54,601 nt of DNA from Candidatus Gastranaerophilales bacterium (lineage in GTDB: Bacteria > Cyanobacteriota > Vampirovibrionia > Gastranaerophilales > Gastranaerophilaceae), in the NCBI GenBank assembly GCA_944323115.1, contig CALURG010000074.1:1-54601 (forward strand). The letters run 5' to 3'. The position numbers and the translations under genes were made by a program. The notes under the pieces are model-generated. The model saw only the letters and a program-made list of their open reading frames with translations. It was not told the origin of the DNA and did not search any database. Of the stretch, positions 1-7,947 are shown in pieces (position 1 is the first letter of the stretch; the number at the start of each line of letters is the position of its first letter).

Positions 1-69
1 GTAAAGTTTTCATACCCGCATGAAATATCAAAAATAAAAATTTTTGCTACTTTGATAAATTTTGTATAT

Positions 70-123
70 CCGGCGTATCTAACCCGATACTTTCTTCACC
101 GGTCAACTGTGCACGGCTGCCGG
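70..123 (+). other. possible structured RNA segment
   Basis: The first 220 bases hold no convincing gene. Bases 70-74 (CCGGC) pair with 119-123 (GCCGG), and inside them 75-79 (GTATC) and 86-90 (GATAC) form a small hairpin. A strong terminator follows within 20 bases on the plus strand. This could be the 3' part of a plus-strand transcript entering from outside the window, either a small RNA or a structured 3' end. I do not recognise an RNA family. Confidence 0.3.
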
Positions 124-139
124 GTAAGGTATAAAAGCA

Positions 140-172
140 AGCCCTGAATTGAGTTTGTCTCAATTCAGGGCT
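140..172. terminator. bidirectional rho-independent terminator
   Basis: A perfect 14-bp stem (140-153 with 159-172) with a 5-base loop is followed by T residues on the plus strand and by A-rich sequence that reads as T on the minus strand. It would end hsp20 on the minus strand and any plus-strand transcript coming from the left. Confidence 0.85.
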
Positions 173-223
173 TTTACCATCAGTTGTTTGCGGATATGAG
201 TAAAACAAAATAGGGGTTGTTTA

Positions 224-676
224 TTACTCAACGACAAGTTTCTTGCCATTTGTATTTTCTTTTTTCATTTTTGGTGCGTTGATTTTCAAAACGCCATGTT
301 CAAGTTTTGCTTTTGTATTTTCCGTATCGATTTCTTCAGAGAAATAAACGGTTCTTGAAAATTCACCATACTGAAATTCTGATTTTTTGTATGTTTTTGA
401 ATCTTCTTCTTTTTCTTCTTCTTTTTTTGCATTGATTGTTATGTGAGATTTGTCCATATCTATGTCCAAATCTTCTTTCTTTATACCGGGAAGTTCTGCT
501 TTGATTTCAAAGTGGTCTTCTTTTTCTTTGATTTCAACAGGCATCATAAGTTTGTCAGTGTCTTCAAATCCGTAATCGGGATACAAGTTTTCAAAATTTC
601 TGTTTAGAATTGAACTTATTTCGTCGTTAACTGATTTTAAAAATCTGTCCGGTGTTTTTTTTATTAAAAATCTCAT
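224..676 (-). CDS. small heat shock protein, Hsp20/alpha-crystallin family
   Basis: This is a 150-aa ATP-independent chaperone that holds unfolding proteins in the cytoplasm. An alpha-crystallin domain covers about residues 45-145. It contains the ELPG motif near residue 63, the GEFSRTVYF strand, and the closing GVLKINAPK pattern (family form GVLxxxxPK). A strong AAGGAG site lies 8 bases before the ATG. The gene stands alone, ends at the terminator at 140-172, and diverges from the phosphate genes. I see no CIRCE-type inverted repeat upstream, so HrcA control is not supported. Length and domain layout are normal for the family. Confidence 0.93.
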   Translation of the reverse strand: MRFLIKKTPDRFLKSVNDEISSILNRNFENLYPDYGFEDTDKLMMPVEIKEKEDHFEIKAELPGIKKEDLDIDMDKSHITINAKKEEEKEEDSKTYKKSEFQYGEFSRTVYFSEEIDTENTKAKLEHGVLKINAPKMKKENTNGKKLVVE

Positions 677-749
677 AATCTGCTCCTTTCAATTTCTTAT
701 CCTCTTAACACCTATATTATTGACCTGTTTTCAAAAAGTCCTTTATTTT

Positions 750-766
750 TTAACCAAAATTTAACA
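750..766 (+). promoter_or_regulatory. possible Pho-box-like direct repeat
   Basis: TTAACC (750-755) and TTAACA (761-766) are spaced 11 bases apart, one helical turn. This resembles the repeats bound by PhoB/PhoP/SphR-type phosphate regulators. It lies about 120 bases before the DUF47/PiT pair. Only two clear repeats are present and the region is very AT-rich, so this is suggestive only. Confidence 0.3.
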
Positions 767-887
767 ATTTAAAAATTGTAATAATTTCTTTACTAAATAC
801 TTTTTAAACGCTATAAAATCCATTTTTTATGATAGAGTGGTTGTGTGTGGCTTTTAGCCATACCGGTTAGTGAAAGGAATTAATAAT

Positions 888-1529
888 ATGAGCAAATTCA
901 ATTTGTTGGCGTACATTTTGCCTCCCGAAGAAAAGGTTTTTTACACTCTTTTTGAAGAGAGTGCCCAAGTATGTCTTGATGTTGCAAAACTCTACAAAGA
1001 TATAGTTACAAATTCTTTAACGGAAGACCACGTAATAAATGCAAAAAGGCTAAAACACAAAAGCAATGACCTTCTCAAAGAAACATTGCACCAGCTGAAT
1101 GTGACACTTATTACACCGATTGACAGAGAAGATATTCAGGCAATAGCTTCCTTGTTGAATAAAATTACAAAAAGAATAGTAAAAGCTTCATTAAACCTGA
1201 AAGTCTACAGGTTGGAAACCTTTACTGAAAACATGAAAAAACAGGCCGAAACACTTTACAGAGCAACGGAAGAATTGAAAATTATCATCCACAACTTCAA
1301 AAAATCAAGCTCTATAAAAGAAATGACAGAAACAAATCTTAAGATGAAAGAGATTGAATCACATGGGGATGAAATTCATTATCACGCTGTGGACGAGCTG
1401 TTTTCAGGCAAGTATGACGCTCTTACGGTAATAAAACTCAGAGACATCCATAAGGATATTGAAAATGCTCTTGATGCTTGTTTTTCAGTGTCGGATGCGG
1501 TAGTGAATGTTGTGCTAAAACAGAGTTAA
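888..1529 (+). CDS. DUF47/PhoU-like protein, probable regulator of the PiT transporter
   Basis: This is a 213-aa all-helical protein of the DUF47 family (YkaA-like, distantly related to PhoU), which is usually encoded beside PiT phosphate transporters and thought to modulate them. A GTG at 870 is in frame, but the ATG at 888 has an AAAGGA site 9 bases upstream, so I take the ATG. Conserved acidic and basic helices are visible, including HGDEIHYHAVDELF near residues 165-180, which is typical of the family. The PiT gene begins 65 bases downstream on the same strand, so the two are probably co-transcribed. The cytoplasmic location and regulatory role are inferred from the family and the neighbour. 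Confidence 0.88.
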   Translation: MSKFNLLAYILPPEEKVFYTLFEESAQVCLDVAKLYKDIVTNSLTEDHVINAKRLKHKSNDLLKETLHQLNVTLITPIDREDIQAIASLLNKITKRIVKASLNLKVYRLETFTENMKKQAETLYRATEELKIIIHNFKKSSSIKEMTETNLKMKEIESHGDEIHYHAVDELFSGKYDALTVIKLRDIHKDIENALDACFSVSDAVVNVVLKQS

Positions 1530-1594
1530 AAACAGAATTTTGTAAAACATTTGCGAAATTTTAATATATCGGATTTAGAAAGAAAAAGATTTAT

Positions 1595-2608
1595 ATGACG
1601 GTTTCAATAGCATTATTAATACTTGTAGTAGCTGGAGCACTGGTTTTTGAATACATAAACGGTTTTCACGATGCGGCAAACGCAATCGCCACAGTGGTAT
1701 CCACAAAAGTTTTGACTCCCCGTCAGGCTGTAATTTACGGGGCCACACTGGAATTTACGGGTGCATTGACAGGTACGCACGTTGCAAAGACAATCGGTGC
1801 GGGGATTGTTGATCCTTCAACTATAACACTGCATGTAATATTCTGTGCATTGTGCGGAGCAATAGTTTGGAACTTGATTACATGGTTTTTCGGGCTTCCG
1901 TCCAGTTCTTCCCACGCATTGATTGGAGGACTCATTGGGGCTTCTGTTGTAAATGCCGGCTGGGGATGTGTCAGGTTTATGGAACTTGTGGACAAAGTTG
2001 TTGCTCCTATGTTTATGGCACCTGTTATAGGTTTTTGTACCGGTTTGATTGTTATGGCGGTACTTCTCAGAATATTTTACAAGGTTAACCCTGACAAGAT
2101 AAACAGACGTTTCAGAAGGTGTCAGATTTTCTCCGCAGGTCTTATGGCGTTGAGTCACGGTTCAAACGATGCTCAAAAAACTATGGGTATAATAACACTT
2201 GCTCTGCTTGCCGGAGGAATTATTCAACACAATTCCGAAGGCAGTTTTGACATTCCTGTTTATGTAATTTTGGCATGTGCCACCGTAATGAGTTTGGGCG
2301 TAATGTCCGGCGGTTGGAAAATTATTCGTACAATGGGAAGCAAAATTATTAAATTGAAACCCATAAACGGCTTTGCAGCAGAAACATCGGCAGCTTCCAT
2401 TATTCTTGCGGCTTCGCATTTTGGTGTTCCGTTGAGTACGACTCACGTAATTTCTACAGCTATTATGGGCGTGGGAACAACCTACAAAGCTCATGCTGTA
2501 AAATGGGGCGTTATAGGAAATATAGTCTGGGCATGGGTTTTGACAATACCTGTATGTATTCTTATTTCCGGTACAATTTACTTTTTGTATAGAACATTTA
2601 TTTTGTAA
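1595..2608 (+). CDS. pit: PiT family inorganic phosphate transporter
   Basis: This 337-aa inner-membrane transporter moves phosphate, probably with cations or metal-phosphate. The two inverted halves each carry the PiT signature: GFHDAANAIATV near residue 23 and SHGSNDAQKTMG near residue 188. About ten hydrophobic segments are visible. The length fits the short bacterial PiT class, which lacks a large central loop. It follows the DUF47 gene directly. It converges on rnpB, whose 3' end begins about 20 bases after the stop codon. Substrate choice between phosphate and sulfate cannot be proven from sequence, but the DUF47 partner favours phosphate. Confidence 0.93.
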   Translation: MTVSIALLILVVAGALVFEYINGFHDAANAIATVVSTKVLTPRQAVIYGATLEFTGALTGTHVAKTIGAGIVDPSTITLHVIFCALCGAIVWNLITWFFGLPSSSSHALIGGLIGASVVNAGWGCVRFMELVDKVVAPMFMAPVIGFCTGLIVMAVLLRIFYKVNPDKINRRFRRCQIFSAGLMALSHGSNDAQKTMGIITLALLAGGIIQHNSEGSFDIPVYVILACATVMSLGVMSGGWKIIRTMGSKIIKLKPINGFAAETSAASIILAASHFGVPLSTTHVISTAIMGVGTTYKAHAVKWGVIGNIVWAWVLTIPVCILISGTIYFLYRTFIL

Positions 2609-2628
2609 ATATTTTATTAAAAATAAAA

Positions 2629-2978
2629 AGGAGCAGCTCATAAGCCGGGTTCTGTTTTTAGATAATCATCTGTCTCGACTTGCAGTTGCCTGCAAGCTCC
2701 AGCGGTTTGTCAAAAGACGGCGGGTCACCTTAACCTTTTAGTCAACCTTGCACCCAACCGGGGTTTACCTGGCCAAGACCTCTCAGCCTTGCCGGTGAGC
2801 TCTTACCTCACCGTTGCACCATCGCCTGTTTTCCTGAAAAGGAATCATCGGCAGTCTGCATTTCTGTGGCACTGTCCTCACGGTCGCCCGCACCTGATGT
2901 TATCAGGCGGTCTGCCCTAAGGTGCCCGGACTTTCCTCACAGAATTTTTCGTCTGTGCGATTATCCGACTGCTCCTTA
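2629..2978 (-). ncRNA. rnpB: RNase P RNA (class A)
   Basis: This is the catalytic RNA of RNase P, which matures tRNA 5' ends. Read on the minus strand, the 5' conserved region GAGGAAAGTCCGGGC lies at 2938-2924. The 3' conserved ACAGAACCCGGCTTA lies at 2655-2641. The ends pair to form helix P1 (about 2970-2978 with 2629-2637). A run of T on the minus strand follows P1 and would end transcription. The length of about 350 nt is normal. The 5' end agrees with a -10 box placed 5-7 bases upstream. Confidence 0.96.
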
Positions 2979-2982
2979 GTAT

Positions 2983-2988
2983 ATTATA
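2983..2988 (-). promoter_or_regulatory. -10 box of the rnpB promoter
   Basis: Read on the minus strand, 2988-2983 is a perfect TATAAT. It places the transcription start at about 2976-2978, exactly the predicted 5' end of helix P1. A good -35 box is not obvious. Confidence 0.7.
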
Positions 2989-3046
2989 CACAAGAACAAA
3001 AAATATATTTTCCTAAAATTTCCGCAGTGTAAAACAGGTATAAAAA

Positions 3047-3076
3047 AGCCGACGGATTTTAATAACCGCCGGCTTT
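3047..3076 (-). terminator. terminator of the ispH-rpsA run
   Basis: A GC-rich hairpin (AGCCG-CGG paired with CCG-CGGCT, one mismatch) is followed by T residues on the minus strand. It lies 20 bases beyond the rpsA stop codon. Confidence 0.8.
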
Positions 3077-3094
3077 TGTAAAAAGTGAAAAAAC

Positions 3095-4147
3095 TTATTC
3101 TTCAATATCTTTTACACTCAAAGCAATTCTGTGTTCTTGCGGAGTGAATTTTTTGATGAGAACTTTAACTTCTTCACCGTTTTTGTAAATATCAAAAGGA
3201 TTTGCATTTGAATCTTTCATTTCTGCAACGGGCAGAAGTGCTTCTACACCCGGGAAGATATTGATAAACGCACCGAAAGAAGTAACTTTGTTTACTGTTC
3301 CTGTGATAATTTCACCTTCTTTGAATTTGTCTTCGATTTCTTCCCAAGGGTTGTCGCCGATTCTTTTCAAACTCAAGCTGATTCTTTTCAAATCTTCGTC
3401 AATTTTGAGTACTTTAACTTCCAATTTTTGGCCGAGTGTCAAAACATCGGAAGGATGTTTGATTCTCTGCCAAGAAATTTCGGATATAGGCAAAAGTCCG
3501 TCTACGCCATTGATATCAATAAATGCACCAAAATCAGCAATTCTAACAACTTCACCTTCGACTACCTGGTCAACTTCGAGATTTGATATAACTTCATCAA
3601 CCAGTTGTTCTCTCTGTTCTGCAAGAGCTTGTCTTTGAGAGAGGATAAGTTTGTTTCTTTTTGCATCAGCTTCAAGAACTTTTACTTCGATTTCCTGATT
3701 CATCAAACCGTCAAACGGCATGCCTGTTCTTAATTGAGAAGCAGGTATAAAACCTCTCAAATCTTCAACTTCAACGATTACGCCGCCTTTAACAAGAGAA
3801 ACAACTTTTGCAATAACTGTTTCTCCTGAAATTTTTGCATTTTGAAGATTTTGCCATGCTTGAGCACAAGCAACTCTTTTGAGTGACAAAATCATTCCGT
3901 TTTCTTCATCTTCGTCTTCTTTAAGAATATAAAATTCTTTGCAGTCGCCGATTTTAATTTCGTCAACCATTGAAGAAGGAATTTCTTTGTTCGGGAGAAA
4001 ACCTTCTGATTTTGCACCGATATCTACAAGATATCCGTCGTTTTCTTTTTTAAGAATCAAGCCTCTGACTACATCGGCTACACTCAATTTTGATTTGAAA
4101 GACTCTTCAAGCAATCTTTCGAATTCATCTAACTGTTTTGTTGTCAT
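3095..4147 (-). CDS. rpsA: 30S ribosomal protein S1-like protein, four S1 motifs
   Basis: This 350-aa RNA-binding protein has four S1 (OB-fold) motifs at about residues 21-88, 106-171, 191-259 and 276-347. Motifs three and four have the best matches (VVEGEVVRIADFGAFIDI and ITGTVNKVTSFGAFINI). Enterobacterial S1 has six motifs; short S1 proteins are usual in Cyanobacteria and many Gram-positives. The protein probably helps mRNA bind the 30S subunit. The ATG at 4147 has an AAGGAAA site about 6 bases upstream. It lies 22 bases after ispH on the same strand, a gene pair fused in some Clostridia but separate here. Confidence 0.9.
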   Translation of the reverse strand: MTTKQLDEFERLLEESFKSKLSVADVVRGLILKKENDGYLVDIGAKSEGFLPNKEIPSSMVDEIKIGDCKEFYILKEDEDEENGMILSLKRVACAQAWQNLQNAKISGETVIAKVVSLVKGGVIVEVEDLRGFIPASQLRTGMPFDGLMNQEIEVKVLEADAKRNKLILSQRQALAEQREQLVDEVISNLEVDQVVEGEVVRIADFGAFIDINGVDGLLPISEISWQRIKHPSDVLTLGQKLEVKVLKIDEDLKRISLSLKRIGDNPWEEIEDKFKEGEIITGTVNKVTSFGAFINIFPGVEALLPVAEMKDSNANPFDIYKNGEEVKVLIKKFTPQEHRIALSVKDIEE

Positions 4148-4169
4148 TTTTATTTTCCTTTCGTTATGT

Positions 4170-5036
4170 TTAATAGCTGTTCAATTTTTTTATAACATTA
4201 TTTATTATGTTGTCCGGAGTGGAGGCACCTGCCGTAACTCCTATATTTTGAGCATTTTTAATTAAGTCTTCATACTTGTTCAGCTCTTCATCCGTCTCTA
4301 TGTGAATAGTAGAAGTAATCCCCGTTAGAATCTCCGCAAGATGAGAAGTGTTTGCACTTTTTCTGCTTCCGACCACAATCATCAAGTCTGATTCTTTTGC
4401 AAGATTTTTTGCTTCCGTTTGTCTTAAAGAAGTTGAAGCACATATTGTATTAAAAATTTTCAATTCCTTTGTCAAAGGCAGAAGATAATCAACAACACTT
4501 TTTAAATTTTCTATTCTCTGTGTAGTCTGAACAACCACTCCCACTTTTTTGTGCTGTGAAAGTTCTTTTTCAAAATTTTTCAAAGATTCAACATCGGGGG
4601 CAACTATAACATTTTCGCCATGAATTTGGGCATTTGCTTTTATTGCACAAACTTCAGGATGTTCGGGTTTTCCGACAATAACAAGCAAAAAACCTTCTTG
4701 CACAAGCTGTATGGCTTTTTGCTGAACTTTTTTTACGTCAAAACAAGTCAAATCAACTATCTCATAGCCTTTTGAACGTGCATTTTCAAAAATTTCAGGT
4801 GCAGCTCCGTGACTGCGTATTACACAAACACCCTCTTGATTGTCAGGGAGTTCATCAACCGTATGTATACCGAGATTTGAAAGCTCATTTATAACATGTG
4901 AATTGTGTATCAATTCACCAAGTACAAAAATCTCTTTTTCTTTGTTTTCCGATTTAAGTTTTTTTGTTGTCTCAACGGCTCTTTTTACGCCGTAGCAAAA
5001 ACCTGCATGTTTCGCCAGTTTTATATTTTTTTTCAA
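4170..5036 (-). CDS. ispH: 4-hydroxy-3-methylbut-2-enyl diphosphate reductase
   Basis: This 288-aa iron-sulfur enzyme makes isopentenyl and dimethylallyl diphosphate in the last MEP-pathway step. The three cluster cysteines are Cys14 (HAGFCYG), Cys98 (DLTCFDV) and Cys199 (TICAST), matching the classic 12/96/197 positions. The motif SHGAAPE near residue 74 is also present. The start is a TTG at 5036, chosen because it gives the standard N terminus; no strong Shine-Dalgarno site is visible. A second open frame runs through the first 65 bases in another phase (see the 4972-5226 entry). The partner enzyme dxr is encoded at 21070. Confidence 0.95.
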   Translation of the reverse strand: MKKNIKLAKHAGFCYGVKRAVETTKKLKSENKEKEIFVLGELIHNSHVINELSNLGIHTVDELPDNQEGVCVIRSHGAAPEIFENARSKGYEIVDLTCFDVKKVQQKAIQLVQEGFLLVIVGKPEHPEVCAIKANAQIHGENVIVAPDVESLKNFEKELSQHKKVGVVVQTTQRIENLKSVVDYLLPLTKELKIFNTICASTSLRQTEAKNLAKESDLMIVVGSRKSANTSHLAEILTGITSTIHIETDEELNKYEDLIKNAQNIGVTAGASTPDNIINNVIKKLNSY

Positions 5037-5226
5037 ACGTTAGTACGTCCAATCTTTTAGACTCATCTGAATATTGAATCGAATTCAGATGGTAAGTATA
5101 TTCATTGCATGAACAAGAATCAAATTCAAGTATCCGTCTTGTTATGTCATATACAACAGCCGATATTGCACCAAAACCGTGATTTTTAGTATTTTTAAAC
5201 AGCCTGATATCCGGCAGAGATATTTT
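4972..5226 (-). other. 84-codon open frame without a standard start, overlapping ispH
   Basis: On the minus strand a frame with no stop runs from just after a TAA at 5227-5229 to a TGA at 4972-4974. It overlaps the first 65 bases of ispH out of phase. The 62 codons before ispH read like ordinary protein, with mixed charged residues, a CSCNEY stretch and no low complexity. The frame has no ATG or GTG; only one TTG occurs near its end. It could be a gene that uses a rare start (ATA, ATC or CTG near its beginning), the remnant of a gene that lost its 5' end, or chance. I do not recognise the product. Confidence 0.3.
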
Positions 5227-5270
5227 TTAGCAAATTTTTGATATGCTGTTTTCTATCCAAGCCGTATGTT

Positions 5271-5567
5271 TTACAAAATTTCTCCGGACAGTCTGTTGGC
5301 TTCTATTTCTGCCTGTTGTACGGGTGTTCTTTTGTTTTCCGGTATGGACTCAAGTTTTTCGATTCTTTTTTTTAGATAGTTTTGTTTTATTTTTACAAAA
5401 ATATTATTTAAAAATGAATTTTTAAAAACCGGTTCGTCAAAATACACTCTTTCACCTTCTTCGACGTCTCCGACTTTGACGGTCGCAACGAGTGGTGTAT
5501 TGTTTTTCTTTTGCAATGTTTGCTTCGGTACAGGGATTTGGTGCAGTAAATTTGAGTGTATTTCCAT
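5271..5567 (-). CDS. hypothetical protein, 98 aa
   Basis: I do not recognise this protein. It has a polar N terminus, an acidic segment (VGDVEEGERVYFDE), a basic helix (KIKQNYLKKRIEKLE) and a Gln/Glu-rich C terminus. It has no membrane segment or signal peptide, so it is probably cytoplasmic. An AGGAA site lies 8 bases before the ATG. It is the first gene of the minus-strand run leading to ispH and rpsA, but a 230-base gap follows it. That gap is filled by the unexplained open frame at 4972-5226. It diverges from flhA. Confidence 0.65.
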   Translation of the reverse strand: MEIHSNLLHQIPVPKQTLQKKNNTPLVATVKVGDVEEGERVYFDEPVFKNSFLNNIFVKIKQNYLKKRIEKLESIPENKRTPVQQAEIEANRLSGEIL

Positions 5568-5699
5568 TTTAAATTTTTCCTGATTATTTTTTACAAGTAT
5601 TTTAAAATATAAAACACAAAATAGGAATTTTTTGCTATTTGGTTAATTACCGCAATATTTTTTTGTTGCTGTAGTTGTTCGGATAATTGGAGGTGAAGT

Positions 5700-5801
5700 T
5701 TGTTTCAAAAAAATTTAAGTTTGGTAAACAATTCGATAAATTCGCATGTATAGGCTATGATTATATTGGGAAAGAGTGAAATAATAATTTTAATAAAATG
5801 A
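5700..5801 (+). promoter_or_regulatory. leader of flhA with two tiny open frames
   Basis: A near-consensus GGAGGTG (5689-5695) precedes a TTG-initiated 17-codon frame (5700-5753, TAG stop). Three bases later an ATG (5757) opens a 14-codon frame whose TGA (5799-5801) overlaps the flhA ATG (5798-5800) as ATGA. flhA itself has no clear Shine-Dalgarno site, so translational coupling is possible. A TATATT at 5762-5767 could instead be a -10 box, which would leave the small frames out of the transcript. Confidence 0.3.
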
Positions 5802-7915
5802 ATCTGGGAGCATTAGCAAGTTTACTTAAAAATAACGATATTATAATGGCAATCGGCATTGTCATAATTGTCGCTATGATGATTATCCCGCTGCCTCCTA
5901 TGCTGCTGGATATTTTGCTTACCCTAAATATTTCTCTTTCAGTTGTAATTTTGCTCGTTTGTCTTTTTATAAAAGAGCCTTTGGAGTATTCCTCTTTCCC
6001 GATAATACTCCTTGTGGCAACAATATTTCGTCTCGGCTTGAACGTTAGTTCAACAAGACTTATCCTCTTGCACGGTGCAGCCGGAGAGGTAATTCAGTCA
6101 TTCGGGCAGTTTGTTGTCGGAGGAAATTACATAGTCGGCTTCATTATATTTATCCTGCTTGTTGTTATCAACTTTATGGTAATCACAGGCGGTGCAACCA
6201 GAGTAGCTGAAGTATCCGCAAGGTTCACGTTGGACTCTATGCCCGGTAAGCAGTTGTCTATTGATGCTGACTTGAACTCCGGACTTATAAACGAAGACCA
6301 GGCAAAGGCACGAAGAAGAAAACTGGAAAGAGAAGCAGATTTTTACGGTACTATGGACGGTGCTTCAAAATTTGTAAAAGGTGATGCCACAGCGGGTATT
6401 ATTATCACTGTTGTAAACATTTTTGCCGGAATTGTAATCGGTCTTTGGCAGATGAAAATGGATATCATGACTGCACTGAACACGTTTACTATCCTGACAG
6501 TCGGTGATGGTCTTGTTTCACAGCTTCCTGCTCTTTTAATCTCTTTCTCAACAGGTTTGATAGTGTCACGTGCAAGCGGACAGGAAGAATCATTAAGTGA
6601 TGATATCAAAAAAGAAATGTTCTCAAATCCGATTGTTCTGGCAATAGTTTCTGTTCTTCTGTTTTTACTCGGAATGGTTCCCGGCATGCCGACAATACCG
6701 TTTATTCTCGTTTCTCTTGCTCTCGGATGGCTTGCTTTCAGCAAAAACAAAGCTGAAAAAATTAAAAAAGTCGAAGAAGAAAAAGCGGCAGAAGAAGCCA
6801 AAAAACAAGAAATTGCCTTCGGTCCAAAAGCCGGAAAGAAAAAGAAAAAAGCTACAAGAGAGAGTGTCATTGAGCTTTTGAATGTAGAAACAATAGAAAT
6901 GGAAATAGGCTACAGGCTTGTTCCTTTACTTGACGTGGAACAAGGCGGAGATTTGCTTGAAAGAATAGCACAAATCAGACGCCAGACTGCACTGGACTTG
7001 GGTATTGTGCTGCCTTCCATACGTGTAAGAGACAATTTGCAGCTGCCTCCTAATACATATCAAATAAAACTGAAAGGTGTGCCGATAGAGTCGGGAGAAG
7101 TTTATCCCGACAGAAGCCTTGCCATGAACTCGGGCGGTTCAGACAACGATTTGGGAATAAACGGAATCAGTGCGATAGAGCCTGCTTTCGGCTTGCCGGC
7201 AATCTGGGTTGAAGAAAAAGACAAGGAAATAGCCGAAACATACGGATATACAGTCGTAAGTCCTTCTGCCGTGATTTCTACACACTTGACGGAAGTTATC
7301 AAGAAAAATGCTGCCGAAATTGTTTCCCGTGCGGATATTCAACAGCTTATTGACAACCTTAAAAAAGAAGTTTCGGAAGAATATGTTTCGGATTTGATGA
7401 AAGATTTGACGGTTGCGGAAGTACAGCAGATAATATACAACCTTCTCAAAGAAAGAGTTTCCGTAAGGGATTTGAAAACAATACTGGAAGTTTTGAGTCT
7501 TCAATCCCGAGTCAGCAAAAATGCAGATTACCTCACGGAACAAGTCAGACAAGCTCTTTCAAGAAGTATTTGCAAACAGAATCTTGCGGATACCGGAGAG
7601 CTTCTTGCGGTTACGCTTGCTCCTGAAGTTGAAAATACAATTGCACAAGGCGTTAGTCCGGATGGTACAAGTCTCACACTTGACCCAGAGTTCACCAGAA
7701 AACTCTTGGATAATCTCAACAGCGAACTTGAAAAGGCTATTACTTCTTCCGGAAATCAGCCTGTTTTGCTCTGTTCTTCTCCTATCAGGCTTCCGTTCAG
7801 AAGACTCATCGAAAGAACGTATCCACAAATTGCGGTTATGTCGTATAATGAAATCAGCAACAATATAAAAGCAAAATCAATAGGTGTCGTCAGAGTAGCG
7901 GCAGTGAGAAATTAA
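5798..7915 (+). CDS. flhA: flagellar biosynthesis protein FlhA
   Basis: This 705-aa core component of the flagellar type III export gate lies in the inner membrane. Residues 1-330 hold about eight membrane segments and the FHIPEP-family signature region (FRLGLNVSSTRLIL, then TLDSMPGKQLSIDADLN near residue 150). A basic, Lys-rich linker covers about 325-355. The rest is the cytoplasmic domain that docks substrates and chaperones. Length is normal for the family. The other flagellar genes in the window (flgB, flgC, fliE) lie 7 kb downstream on the same strand, with signalling genes between. flhB, fliP, fliQ and fliR are not in the window. Confidence 0.97.
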   Translation: MNLGALASLLKNNDIIMAIGIVIIVAMMIIPLPPMLLDILLTLNISLSVVILLVCLFIKEPLEYSSFPIILLVATIFRLGLNVSSTRLILLHGAAGEVIQSFGQFVVGGNYIVGFIIFILLVVINFMVITGGATRVAEVSARFTLDSMPGKQLSIDADLNSGLINEDQAKARRRKLEREADFYGTMDGASKFVKGDATAGIIITVVNIFAGIVIGLWQMKMDIMTALNTFTILTVGDGLVSQLPALLISFSTGLIVSRASGQEESLSDDIKKEMFSNPIVLAIVSVLLFLLGMVPGMPTIPFILVSLALGWLAFSKNKAEKIKKVEEEKAAEEAKKQEIAFGPKAGKKKKKATRESVIELLNVETIEMEIGYRLVPLLDVEQGGDLLERIAQIRRQTALDLGIVLPSIRVRDNLQLPPNTYQIKLKGVPIESGEVYPDRSLAMNSGGSDNDLGINGISAIEPAFGLPAIWVEEKDKEIAETYGYTVVSPSAVISTHLTEVIKKNAAEIVSRADIQQLIDNLKKEVSEEYVSDLMKDLTVAEVQQIIYNLLKERVSVRDLKTILEVLSLQSRVSKNADYLTEQVRQALSRSICKQNLADTGELLAVTLAPEVENTIAQGVSPDGTSLTLDPEFTRKLLDNLNSELEKAITSSGNQPVLLCSSPIRLPFRRLIERTYPQIAVMSYNEISNNIKAKSIGVVRVAAVRN

Positions 7916-7947
7916 GAGTTTTAAGATAATCGGAAAGAATAGTATAT

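Noticed and set aside
1735-2641. Several long open frames on the minus strand opposite the PiT gene
   Set aside because: They are shadows of the PiT coding frame, lack ribosome sites and read as low-quality protein.
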